From NCBI GenBank assembly GCA_013398175.1, contig VZRZ01006842.1, positions 228,422 to 292,421 of the forward strand: a DNA stretch of 64,000 bases. The letters are read 5' to 3'. Position 1 is the stretch's first letter. Each line of letters starts with the position of its first letter. Positions 23,431-37,185 of this stretch are shown one piece after another. Origin of the DNA: Climacteris rufus (taxonomy: Eukaryota > Chordata > Aves > Passeriformes > Climacteridae). The notes under the pieces were generated by a model, which was not told the origin of the DNA, searched no databases, and saw nothing but the letters and a program-made list of their open reading frames with translations. The position numbers were made by a program, and so were the translations under genes.

Positions 23431-26400
23431 TGGAAAAAAGTGGAACTAGGAAGGAAACAAAATGAGATGGATAAAAGCAGTAAAGAATTCGAAGAAAACA
23501 CTGAAACTAATGTTAGTGAAATATTGCAGCAATTCCCATTTCTAAGTACTTGGCTAAGAAAAATAATAGTTTCTAGGAAGAATAAACAAAGAAAAAACTC
23601 TCTACAGTGATAATGAAAACAAGAAAGAGTATAACAAAATGTTTACAAGAGCGATTTGTAGATTAGCATCAAAGAAACTATTAAGTTGTAATGGAAATTA
23701 AACATCACAAAAACTTTTCTCACACCACAAAGAAATGACACATGCACAGAGAGACAGATGTCAAGCACATCTGTTGTTAACTCTAACACAGTGGGAAATT
23801 TGTGGTGATGAATTCATCAGTAAAATATTTCATCTTTTTAATGAAACAGACGACTAATAAAGCTCTCAAAAATGCCATTATGGACTCAGTATCAAACAAG
23901 AGTGATTTAAGTTACTCCAATAGTTACTGAGATACTTTGGTAATACTTTTGGTAATATCCACAGCACCACATTAACCAGCAAAAGATGGCAACTGGTTAA
24001 AGGTAGAAAGCTGGGATTTCAGCCTTAAAGGTCACACATTCACCAGATTTTCAATATTAGCATAGTTGTCAAAAAGGACAATAGATTAAAAAAAGCCAGT
24101 AAAATACATTTGATATGCAACTTTTATATTGCAATGGAGTATTTGACATTCTATACCACAATTCACTCTGGAACATCTCTAAGTTTAAGGTCTACCAGCA
24201 GAAATAATTAGCTCTGAAAAGGTTTCCTGTTATAGTTAAGGTCAAACTGCACAAGTCTATAGTAACAGAAAATCATGTCACTGAGAATTTGTTCTCTTAC
24301 AACTGCCTGTCTTGCCCTTGATTTCAATATGATAAGAAGAAGAGATGCATATTATACAGACAAAGCTTGATTTAAAAACCATTTTTTTAGATACAGATTT
24401 TCTAAATTAAGCTATTTTTTGAACAAGTGAAATTTAAAATGAAATCTCTAAGAAGAAATTGCATGAGTTTGTTCTTTTAAAGACTGACAGGAAAACATGC
24501 CAGCAGAGAGTATTTCTTCCATAATTTCACAAGTAAAGTTAATAATTAATTGCATGAAGCAAACGAGTTCCCAGTTCAGGTAGAAGGCAAGAAGATACAT
24601 GGTATGGACCATTCATTTTCCTCGTAAGTAATGTGAATTCCTGATAATAACCAAAGGTCTGAATTTTGAAAGCAGCAGTTTCAGTTATCACCCAAAATCT
24701 ACAACTTCAAAAAATAAATAACCTATAAATTTGACTCCAGTGAAATTGTTTTAACACAATAACAGCTTAAGATATGTAAAAATATAGATAGAACAGAAAA
24801 CAGCAATTAGTGTGGGGTATTTAAAAATGCATCCATTTTTTGTTAAAACACTAAATTTTTTTTCCTCTATTTTTTTCTATAAGCTAGAAATAACTAGGTG
24901 TATCAAAAACAAATCAACAAAATCTCTGGGGCAGACATGTACTGTAGATGGAGGAACATACAAAAGTCAACATACAGAGTTTGGTGTAGAAGACTGTGTG
25001 ACAAAGGTTGTCCTAGGATAGACAACAGCAGTGGGGCCTGCTTTGTGTTGTGTCTCATTAGATGAGGCAGGAAAGAATTGCACTCAACATAAAACAAGTT
25101 GCATGACCATGAGGGTCACTGACTACATGACTCACTCTGAATCTGTATTTATGGTTCTTCATGTAGTGCCATATCAAATTCAGAATTTAATATCAATGAC
25201 TTGCAAAATTACACCTCTCATTGATCATGTAAGTTTTCTTATTGCACTAGTGCACAAATAGCTTCATGTCTTCTTCACAGTATCTTTTATCATTCCTTGC
25301 ACACTATACACTTACAATTTATAACTTCTTCCCAGATGTTCAAGTCTTTTATTCATTAAAAGCATAAATTCAGCAAGCCTTTAAAGGAAATTCACATTTT
25401 TAGATGTGTATTTAGTTCTATCAAGTCAATACTTCAAAGTGATCTTTAAATGAAGCTCATACCCTAAGGGGTATTTTTGAACCAGACCTACAAATCCTGT
25501 CAGAAATCCATTTCTTGCATGCAGACTTTGTTCCATTGCTTTTCAAATTGCACCAGACTAATATATGTCTAAGCTGCAGCGCGTGTGCTCAGCTGACAGA
25601 ATTACCTAGCATGCACACATGCCATTTATACACTAGTAATGTTCACGTAAACAAAAGAGCAGTAAATTTCTAAGGTCAGGAAGCTTACTTCCCTTCTCTT
25701 CAAACACAGAAACTACAGAAGAAATAAAAGCACTCATTAATTCAAGAAGAAAAAAGAAAAGGGAAAAAAAAGAAGGTAAAAAGTGCCATTTTCTGCCATA
25801 AAGATAAAGGTCTGTGTCGTTTTAAAGGGGATATACATGCTAGAGACATCCAATTCCTTGTTGAAACCTAAGGAGTGAAATGTATTAGCTCCCTTTTGAA
25901 GTTCAGGTAAAACCAGTAAAACTCATTGTCTGACCTAGAGTTTTAAACTGTGACCTGGGGAGCTAAGGCTGCTCTTGCTGGGAACAAAACAGGCTTCTAC
26001 TTTCTATTTTAATATTGATGATAAAGCTTGAAATTGATTTACCTTTTTGATGTTAGTACAATGTAAATTTGTCTCCACGTTTTTTCCTTGACTGATTAGG
26101 CTTTCATAAAAATATAGGTAGTGGAAACTGATATGTAAGGATTAGAATTTCCTGGCAGAGCTATATTACTGGTTGTTTCTAGAGTAACACAAATTTCCAA
26201 TCTAAGGATATAATAAAATCAGATACATTGAAACAAATTGAGAGAGCTAGATTTGAAAAATTCTGTGCATATTTCAGCTGACTGATGAGAGTAGACATCA
26301 TATGATTGGCCGTATGTTTTTCTGGGCTGACAGACAAAAAATAACTCTCTCTGGGTGTAGTTTAGTGGAATTTAGGAATTCTATTTTTGCATCTTAGGGA

Positions 26401-28966
26401 ACCCAAATATATAACCATGTTCCTAATAATTCTACTTATTTTTCAGGAAATAAGAAAGAAATCCATAAAAAGAAGCTGTGTCTAGTTGCAAAATAAACTT
26501 TCTGGTCAAAAGTCAAAATATTTTTTAACCTAAAACTCTCATCAGCAACATTTTTGGTCTGTCACAGAAATCCTCTGCATAACAGTAGTCAGACATTTGC
26601 TCTCTTAAATACTCAGACTAATACCACCTAATGCATTGATACCTTTGGTATTCCACGATGCTGAACTGGATATACTAACAGAACATCTCTTCCCCTTGCA
26701 ATTTTAATCTATGCACTCTGTATTTGGGACCCACCTCAAAGAGTGCAGTGACAACAAAAATATAAGTACTCATATCTGAGCTGCATTTCTAGAGTCCCAG
26801 AAACAGTTACATTTTTAATGTATCTGTTAACCCAATTTGGGAAGGATGGACAGGTTTATATGTTTTCTTCTGCACTAAAAACATTTATTGTCAGAAGCTG
26901 GGATGGTACCATGTTCAGGTAATTATTTTGTGTTATTTATGCCCCACTCTTTACCTGTGAGGTCTAGTGTAGTTGGGAACAACCTTTTCTGTATGCATGT
27001 ACTCTGTGACCTCTACAGTTTCAGACGTGCTTTCAGCTCACCCAGCAGCCTCCCATTTTATTAGCACATTATTTCATGCAAAACAGCACCTGGAAGTCAG
27101 AATTTTATAGACTAGCATTGCTTATTGCTTATCTGTATACAAAATGTCAGCTATTCACTACTGAAGGAAAATACTGTGACTCCTTGCCATGAGAATTTTA
27201 TTTACTTGCTGCTGGAAATATACTGCATGTCTGTCTGGTTTTCTATTGTTTTACCCACAAACTGGTCCCATGTCTGCCCATTTTAACTTCATTTGCATCA
27301 CAATTTCCTTCTCTATGCTTTGGGTAAAATTAGGTTTCAGAGGCTACCCATGCTTTTGCACTGTTTGTAAATCACTGCCTTTTTGCTTTTTCCCTTTTTT
27401 TTCCCAACAGCAGCACCTCTGGTGTTATTTCTTTGGCCTTGAACCAGTTTCTATCTCCTGCCAAGTGCCATAGATCCACAAAGTGCTTGTTCTGCAGATG
27501 TAATTTTGCTGCTTCATATAAAAGAGCACAGCTTGCTCTGGAGTCCTTGCTATAAATAGAACGGAATTTTTCTTAGGTCTCCTACTGATTTGCCAGATTG
27601 ATTGTATCTGTACTAATCTGAATAATGCATTTGCATTCTCCTTTTCTCTTAAAATCATGCTGTATAAATATTTTGTTTGATGCTTCTGAAAGGTTATTTG
27701 TGTTGTTTTAAATAGAAGAGTATCTTTATTATGCCTGCATGTTGTAATTCTTAATTTTCTGTTGAAACACCAGTATACATGCACATTATTTTTATACATA
27801 CGGTTGAAATATTTCAAGGTTAATTTTGATAAGGTGACCCTAAACTTTCTTCACTTTCAGCATCTTTTCCATCTTTCTAAAGGCCAATCTTCAGAACACA
27901 TCTGTAGAACCAGAAAGGCGTTTATCATGCAGAGAAACATAAAACCTTTCACTCCTAAACATAAAACTTTTATCATTTTCCCTCCCATTCCCCTATGAAT
28001 ACCTTGAAAATGTTGTTTTAAATTACAGATTAACACTCTGAACAATTTTAATATTAAAAAAATCCAGATTAGATACTGCAGTGTGGAAAGGGAGAGAAAT
28101 TTGGTTACCAAGGCTTAAAAAAATATTTAAATTAAAAATCCAAATTATTAAGAGGGTAATAAAGAGCTCATAATTGACAAGGTAATTTGACTATTATGAA
28201 AAGAGGAGATCTATAGGTCTATTTAAAAAAAAGATTGACAATAGAGCCTTAAATATATGCATGGTTTGCAAGTTTACATTTAAATAGAATGCAGTCTAAT
28301 TTCTTTCGGAAGGAAATACTTTCAAATGGGAAGTTTGCAATGGGAAAAAATGAAACATAGCTGATGTTGACATCTACACCTAGGTTCTAATCTGGTTCAA
28401 AAGAAAGCACCTGTAATGAGCTGTTTAAGTGTTCAGAACAGATATACCAAATTTGAACCTTCAGCTAATTGCGCAATAGAGTGCAATAATTAGGAAAATA
28501 GCCCAGGAATAGGACACCAATTTCCCATTCCTGCCTTTATGTTTAAGATAGCTTTTCAAATTCTTGTGCATGTATAAGAAATATTGCAGTCTCTTTAAAG
28601 AGGAAAGAGGAGAGTAAGTACGTTTTTGAATGTGCAACAGATACTTGCTGTTGTGCGGATGTCTCACAACAATCTGAAACATTCCACCACAGTTCTGTGA
28701 GCACAGTCACAGCTAACTGTGACACACTGGATGGCAAACCCAAAGATTGCCCAAGCCTGGCACTATTGCCAATAGAAACAGAAAGCAAATACACAATGCA
28801 TGACACACACATCCAGAACTGACATACTATTAGCGGGAACTATTCCTCCATTTTGGTGCAGCTGTCAGATCCTCGTTAATTATTAGAATATTGTTCAGAA
28901 AACAAGACAAGAACATGAGCAGGGAAAGGCATTTCACATGCTTTGGCCAAAGGAGGCTCAGCCTTA
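23431..28966. other. Unique AT-rich non-coding DNA
   Basis: No gene is seen. The 130-codon minus frame at 27425-27817 contains no recognisable domain and overlaps unrelated plus frames. A purine-rich patch lies at about 25740-25785. Confidence 0.5.
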
Positions 28967-28995
28967 AACCTATATATATTTATATGTGTGTGTAT
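28967..28995. repeat. Imperfect (TA)n/(TG)n microsatellite
   Basis: CTATATATATTTATATGTGTGTGTAT is a short compound dinucleotide repeat. Confidence 0.8.
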
Positions 28996-31900
28996 CCAAA
29001 GATATTCCCTATGAACTAAGAGGAGCAGAGGGCATCTTAAATAGTGAAAGAAAAAGTACTTTTGCTGAACCTAGCAGGGAAGTTATTTCTCTTTCAGGTG
29101 AGTACCAAGAAGGTTAATCACAGGGTGACTGTATTGTTTGAGTCATTCAGAAAAGCTCAGTCATTAAAAAAAGCATTCATCACCATGACCATCTCACTGC
29201 AATAATTTCTATTATTTTCATATTATTTAGAAAGTTTTAGGGTTCTTTCCACTCACCCTAGTTAGAGAAGGGCATTCAAAAGGACATCAATGCTGTGCTG
29301 TCACTAAAAGTAAGACATGGAATTATTTCTGTAGTTATACACAGACAGGCAAAACAGAAATGATAGATATGCTCTAAGTCTACTAAGTTCATCAATGATA
29401 TAGAAAGGAATAAGAAAAAGAAGCAATGATACAGTGTCCTCTGTGTTAGTTGATTTCAAAATTTGTCTTTCCCATGCACATAATAAACTTTGTTTTATTA
29501 GAAATATTGTCCATCCCTTCATTTCTGTGAGTTTGCCTGTGTAATTGCTTATTAACACAAACAAGAACTACATATTAAGGCAACATGCATTTAACTTCCC
29601 AGGAGGTTTTGAAGTGACCAGGTCTGGAGGGACAGAACTTCTCTATACATTGTATAGACTTTTGATTTTACCTCTTGTGTGTTTTGCAGCCAAATTAAAT
29701 TTTCACCTGATACATGAAGCAAGTAATACTACTTAAACCACTGTAAAATGAAATCACTCATATGAAACTTATAATGCAGCTTTTGCATGTCAAATACGAA
29801 TTTATTGGGGAAAAAAAGTGTCTTGTGTAATGTAGACCTCATATTTATGCATCAAACTTGTGAATATCAAAAATATGCATGAAGAAACACTGATCATTTA
29901 AAATATAGTTACAGAATGAAATACACTAGTAGGACAATATCATGTTCAAACATAACCTGCATATGTCCACTAGTATGTGTAGAACCAAAGAACATTCTAG
30001 CATAGACATTTGTATATGTACAAACAAGGTCTAAGATAAAGACTTACTTTAAAGGATGTCTCACTGAAGTTTGAGGAGGTCAGCTTGAATAAAGGATTCA
30101 GAATCCATCCAATAGTAATTAACTCAGGAGCATGTGAAAAGGATAACAACATACTCTTTAAATATGATTTGATAAGTAATCTTTATGTAAACACAAAAAT
30201 ATGTACTCACTGAAAAATACAGTGTTTAATTATGCTTGTAAGAGTGTCATTCTATTATCCCTAGTTAAATTGCCACATTGTGCCAATGATTATTTCCTCC
30301 ATAGTCAAAACCAGGTAAAATATGTCTAGAATTTAGAGAAATTGCATAAATATACTGCCACCTAATTCTGGACATTACTAAGTTTTTGATGTTAAGGTTC
30401 TGTATCTAGATGCCATTGAACATCCTAATTACAATGCTGCCAAACAGCCAGATACAAAACTGACACTTATAGTGACATTTTTTAGTTGACTTTGCTAGCC
30501 CGAAATTACTCATTAGACACTATCAGAATACAGCTTGCATTGACCTTTCTTACCTAGTGTAGTGATGGTCATAAAGTAGGCTCTTGAAAAAAAATAGTTG
30601 ATCTTCATAAAGGATTTTTAGGCTACAGGAAATAGAGGCCAAGCATAGAAGGAGCAGATCAAGAAATGAAAATAGATCTTAATGTGGATGAGAAGAATGA
30701 CAACATTTTGAAGGACAGCTCAAATTTCCAGTAGGGATATATAGGAAAAATCAGAAATATTTAAGAAATTGAGATAACCTTGGTTGAGAGGAGAAGTCTT
30801 AGAACAGAGATTTAAATGATCATCTCTTGGAGATAGAAAGGAAGTAGGATTTTATACTTGTTGACTGCTAAGTAGGATATTGAACACTCATGATATGGGT
30901 AGTGCAGCTGTTCTTATTAATTCAGGATGAGATCCCGAGCAGAGCAGTGACACAGAAAGAATGGATTTCTTGGATAAAACCTCAGTCACTGCTCACATAG
31001 TGGTACAGATTCCATGACGCCTCTCAGGGCAGCACCACTGGCAGAACCACAACTGGCTTTTCATGATCTATACTGTCTGCTTGTATTTATTTGAGGGGAT
31101 TTTTTCAGTTGTAGCTGTCCAAGAATATAATGTAAATATGTTCCCTCTGGGACTGCAAGATGAATTTCTCAGGGCTTTCTTATGAACAATGTGGGTTATA
31201 TTTTATTCCTATCTAATTTATCCATCACAGAAGGAGTTATTTAAAGGTTTTGTCCTACAGAGCTTCTGAGTGAACCAAGACAGATAGAGCAATGGTCTTG
31301 ATCATTCTCCTTTCTTTTGATCAGAATGTGAAGAGTCTATATCTTATATCAATTTACCAAATATGTTTTCTTGGAGTTCAGTTTAGTAGAAATTAATTTT
31401 GCTACATTGGAAGAAGTGCTACAGAGGAAGGCAAAGGAATACATTCAAGCAGCAAAGTAGGAGTGGAAAGAATAAGGTGTGGTGATACACAGAAATGCTG
31501 AGATTAGAGCAAGAATAAGAGTTCATTTTTCATTAACAGAACTGATAATGAATTTATTGATAATTAGCTCCTAAGAAAAGTCTGGATGATATGAGTAAGA
31601 AACCATGGCTGTGGTATTGCCGTACATGAAAAATTGTATTACCATGGATAAAAAAGCTTGCCAGCAGCTCTCAGTGAGAGAGTTAAAAAAATTAGTGCAG
31701 TAGATTTGTATAGAGCAATTCAGCTTGCCTTCAAAAAGATATCTGATAGTTGGGCGGTTGAATGATTCTCTATACTCCATCTACTGTATCAAATGCCCAT
31801 ATTGATCTCCCTTGCCTGTAACATCACATCTAGGTCATGCTAGATATGTTTAGTCTTAAATTGAATCTGAATCCCATTCTTGAACTCAACACATCTGAAA

Positions 31901-34900
31901 AGGTGAAGAGGCTACCTAGGCTCCATTGGTGAATAGCAGGACTGGATTGAATGTAGATCTTAAGGAGATCCTCCTGAGATTGCTGTTGGAGCTCTCACTG
32001 GGAGGAGAGACCTCATGGCACGACAGGTGAAAAAGTGGCTTAAACTGTGAGTGTCAACAGGTGACAGATACATGTGAGAGGGTGCTAAATCTCTGGAACT
32101 GAACTTTTGAGCAGACAGGTTGTAAATTTTGATAATGCTGTGACCAGCCTCCCCATGTATAAAGTAACATTAGCCAGAAATACCAGTTAGAACACTGGTT
32201 GCCCATTGTGCTTCTGTGCGCAGACTATTTAGATTTGGAGAACAGGGACTTGGGTTCATGGAAATAATGGGCCAAAAAGAAATGTTCATTGAAAGAAGAA
32301 AGGATTTCAGAAGTAAGAAGGCAGTCTGGAAAGAAAATCCTATCCCGAGGGAAGACCTTGGAAGTCAGGAGATTTCTGGATTCCAGAAGGCTGGAGATCA
32401 GGGAAATGTATGGAGATAAATGCTGGATTATACTTAGGGACCTTGGCCTGGTAACAGCTGAGACTGGGAACTGTGAGTAGTGGCACAGCAGGAACCAAAA
32501 CAACTTCCTGCCCAGCCTTCCCAGACCAGCTGTGATTTCCCTACTGGAAAGCCAACAAGTAGTGAACCTGACACTAGGAGAGAAGCATGTATATGTATAG
32601 CATAAGAAAGTAGAGTATAGTCTTTAATCTTTTTGGTTCTTAAATAAACCCTAGTGTCTGGTTCCATTACAGGTCATTGTTCTGTCTTGCTCTTGACAGT
32701 TGCTCTTACCACAGCCAAGCATTATTCCCCAGTTTAGTGTTCATGGCTTGGATGACCTGTCGTATCCTGCTACACCTGTAATGATCACGAAAGCTTTGCT
32801 GTTAATGGATCCCAGTACAGCTCTCTTGCCTTCAATAAACTTTTCATCTGTAACTTGTTATTTCTTATATTAGAGGCTCAGTCGAGACAGAGGATAAATA
32901 CCCTCTTACCATCTTTTTCTAGGACCATCAGCATAGAAGAATTGGGTTCACATTAATACATGAACCAATTCACATCAACACCTGTTGTAATATACAGACC
33001 CTGGAACACATTGCTCTTCATTCTACAGCAGATTTTTTTTTTTGTGCAAGAGTATTCATTTCAGCTCAGAAATGGACGTAAAACAGTTGCAGTCAATATG
33101 GGGTATCTTGGACCCAAGAGCAAAGCAGGAGCAAGAAAATATGACAGTAAATAAGCACATTTGAAATGGTGCTTATGAAATAAGGGTCAGCAACACCAGT
33201 TCCAGTACAGATATAGTGATTTTCTCAAGGTCCCAGCATTCCTGTGGCAGCACTTAGCCTTATTGTCCTGTGATTAACCAGGAGCTACACGAAAAGAAAA
33301 GAGTTTCATACAAAGGTTTGGTCCCATTATTTTTTCTGAACTCCTCAGGTAGAGGAGTGGGTAGTCGTAATCAAACAGAGATTGTTTCAAGTGCAGCCTG
33401 CCAAAGCAGCAAAGGCAGTAGGAAAAGATTGAAACCTGCTCTATAATAAGGTTACAGAAACTAGCAGGTGTTACAGTGCCACCCACACAAAAGCAGCTTG
33501 CTGCCCCCCAGGCAGTGAGGTCCTCACCACGAGGTGTGCAGGTGTTGTAGGTGTTGTGCACACACGACAGGGATCTTGGGCTTCTGAATGTGCTCGCTGT
33601 GGGGTTTTGTTAACATTTGCAGTGTGCCAGGCCTCTCAGCACCACTATCTATATGTGCTCTAGTTTGATCTTCTATGTCTTCTGGGCTTTTTAAAGCTAG
33701 GTTTGTTCACTGCTTCAGCAGCATCCCTACTTTGTTTTTTTTATACTACCCTGAGTATTAATATCACAATCAAATGCTTGAGCCACTCTGATCTTTTAAT
33801 CAAGGTCAATTTAAGCATTTATTACTTTGTTAGCAAATGGTCATATAAAGATGTTAATTGACTTGATTTCATTCTCCATAATACTGGTTGTTCTACAAAT
33901 ATAGCTAGCTTTCAAGACTAAATTCAGAAAACAAAAAGAAAACATGAAGGGATAAGACTTCTTGTGTTTTTATCTAATCAGAAGTAGAATTAATAGTCAT
34001 TTCCACTGGTATCGAATTAGAAGCAGTTACACCTGTCATTATTCTGTTACACATTTTCCTGAACAATGTGGACTATCTCACACTGGTCTTTTTGCAGAGG
34101 TTTGCCAAGACACCCTCTTTGTAAGGAGCTGGATAAAAATGGCTGGGGCAAAATACTTCATCAGGTAGTTGTAAAATAAACAGCAGGAAAATAAGTTAAA
34201 TTTTAGCGTAATATTTTCAACTTCATAGTTTTATCTTGAGAAAAACCTCAGAGTCTGAAGTCTTTAGATAACCTTTTCTTTAGATAAGGAAAGAAATCTT
34301 CTTCCAACTCTTTATCTGCTATATTAATGAAACAAGGGTAGCTACAGGCACAACCACAAACCTTCTGAAGTATAGAGCATGAGACCCCATACTTCTATTC
34401 TTCTTTCCTACTGCCTGTATTTTATAATGAACTTTACTGAGCTGATATTTTCCTTAACAACCTAAATACAAGGATCGAGAGAATGTGACAGCAACTTTGT
34501 TTCTATATTTTAAAAGTTCTTCCGTTTTTCCCATCAGATTCTTCACCCCCAAAGGAAAAATGCGGTTTCATAAATTCAAATACCACCAGTCAAATATCGA
34601 CTGTATGTTAAATTGTGTAGCTGTCAGTATTAAATTTTGCTTCTGAATTTTGTACATTGACATAACAATGATCAAAGAGGCTGTGACGTCTCTGGGTGCA
34701 ATGAGAAAGATTTCTTCCCTGTCTTTGTGCCAGAATTGCTTATAGAGAAAGAAAGATTGAGCACTCTTTAGAATAGTCCTTTTCAAATCTCTCTTCAGAT
34801 TAGCTTTCTCTGTCTCTTACACTCAGTTATACCTCCAGATGTCCAACTTTTGTTCCTTTCCCTTGAGTGGGGAATGGCAGTGGGGAACAATCACACTAAG

Positions 34901-37141
34901 AACAACCAGCTCAAATTTCAAATCCTTTGTACTCTTTTTATCTTTCGTCGAGATGAACAAAATACAGCCATATGTAAACCCTATGTAAATCATAAGGCTG
35001 CCTGAGGCTATTATTTTGCTTTTCCTTTTTTTTCTGATTTACCTTGCTTTCCAGTGAGCATGCACATTTCAAGGGATACCTCAGAAAAGAAAGAATAATT
35101 TTTCCCCATTATGTCTTTGATCCACATTGCACTATCTTCACTTCTCAGCTTCACTATTTAGTGGGTAAAATGGATAAAGTCTAAAATTATGAGGAGAGCA
35201 GATTAATAACAAAGACATTTGGTTTCCATAATAATATTGCATCTTTGTTATTAGAGATGAAAAATCACAGGTAAATAATGCAGAAAAGAAAAAAACCCAG
35301 ACTCTTGTCAGTAATAATTCTTCACTCCTTCCCAAATCCTATTGTATGGTTTCTTTTAAAAGAAAATCCTGCACTGTTCAAACAGTTAAATATTGCTAAT
35401 ACATTTGTGTGAGAATCTTGAAATCTATTTGATGGATTGGTTAAGTATAGTAAAATAGAACAATGTAGGCATATAGACTAATTTTTTTTAAAGACATTCA
35501 TTGGCAGAACATTTCAGATGGAAATGTAACTTTAATATATGCTATTTTGGGAAAAGAAAAAAGAAGCAACAATACTTACCCTATCTGCCTTTTGATATTT
35601 ATTATCTATGCATTACAGTCTGCCCACTTAAGTACATTTGCCACTATTGCTCAAGTTGTTTTTTATTTTAACAAAATATGAGTCTGAATGTAGCTTTTTA
35701 TCTCACAGAAAAAAAAATCTGGAAGAATGAGCAGAATAAAAAGAAAAAATTCAATTATTTATTCACATTCACATTTATTGAAGATACACTTTTCCCAGAC
35801 ACAAGTCAAAACAGAAAATTCACACAAAGGGAAGGTGCATTTTCCTTAGATTTCTGTATTCCTTCCAGCTAGCTGCCACAGCCATGTGCACTTTCATAAC
35901 ACTACAATACACGAGTATGTAAGAGCTTGGTGGGAAGACATGAAATAATTATGCATTTTGCTATGAAAGAACACTCAGAACCTCATTGCCTGAGGATTCA
36001 TTGCAGATCATTGTTCAGTTAGCTCACAGAACAAAGACAAAAAGTCAATGGAAATAATGGCAGCCTACATATGTGAAGACCTGACTTCACATTTTCTGCT
36101 AATGCATTCCAAGAAATTAACAATCACAGCAATTCATGCAGCTTTCGAGATCATTTTAAGAACACGGAGATTTCTGAAAGCCCGTGTGTCTCTTTGCTTC
36201 TAACCCTTTGGTTTAATACTAATTTAGATGAGATGATAAACAAACAAACAAATAAATAAAAGGAAAAAAACCAGCATGACACACATTACTATCTCCTACA
36301 TGCAAATATATTTTTTGATTTTTTAAAATATTCTCCCTTCACCAAACATATATGTTTTTCATCTTTTTGTGACTTTATTTCTCTTCTCTATAGCATTTTG
36401 TTGCAGGCTGATGACTCTATTGCAGTAATGAACATTATGGAAGTTATCCCTCATTAAACAGTTGCATGTTGTGAAGCAAACAGAAATATTAAAGAAATTT
36501 ATAATAAAATAAGTTGCTTATTTTGAAGCACAGAATGGTAAAAACAGCTTTTAGTGTTTCTCGTTTCTGTCCACATTCCTTTGGTGATTTTAAAACACCT
36601 CTGTAAGGTTGTATTTTATTACTGCTTTCTCCTATCCCTGTGAAATAAGTTTTAGGTATAATAGTTTGTTTCTTCTTCATTTACCTTATTATCTGTATTC
36701 TAAGCAGTTGTTTTTATTCCTCTTCATCCTAGATATTGACATGAACCTAAACACTATTATTTCACATTAGCAACCAGTTACCTTCTCTTATACACTACTG
36801 TTTCCAGCAAATGTTTGATAAGTTTAGGCTTAAAAGAAAAAATAGAATGCCTACATTTTATACTACCAGCATTTAATCTTCATAGTAGGACACAGAATAA
36901 AACCCTACAGCCAAGATATTCTGATATTAGTTGATTTATATGTATTTTATAGTGTAGAGTGGCTATTTGCATGAAAATACAAAATGCAGATATACATACA
37001 AATATTTATATGATTATATCAAGCAGGACTTTAATATTTCAGCATGTCAGAATAATTGTCTTCTTTCAGATGAAAATGAGTTCCTCTTATGATACTCTTC
37101 TCCATACTCTTTTTGCTTTTATTTCTGAATTGTTATAAATT
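28996..37141. other. Unique AT-rich non-coding DNA
   Basis: No gene is recognised. AATAAA motifs at 32643-32648 and 32834-32839 sit in somewhat GC-richer sequence (32030-32900) that could be an old LTR or a non-coding 3' exon, but nothing confirms either. A CAAA-type simple repeat lies at about 36239-36260. Short frames throughout show no domains. Confidence 0.45.
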
Positions 37142-37185
37142 TTTACTGTAAATAGAAATAAACTTTACTGTAAATAGAAATTTTC
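37142..37185. repeat. 22-bp tandem duplication, two copies
   Basis: The unit TTTACTGTAAATAGAAATAA is followed 22 bases later by a near-identical copy (37164-37185). It is a young-looking local duplication. Confidence 0.9.

Noticed and set aside
27425..27817. 130-codon minus-strand open frame
   Set aside because: It has no recognisable motif and is overlapped by unrelated plus-strand frames.
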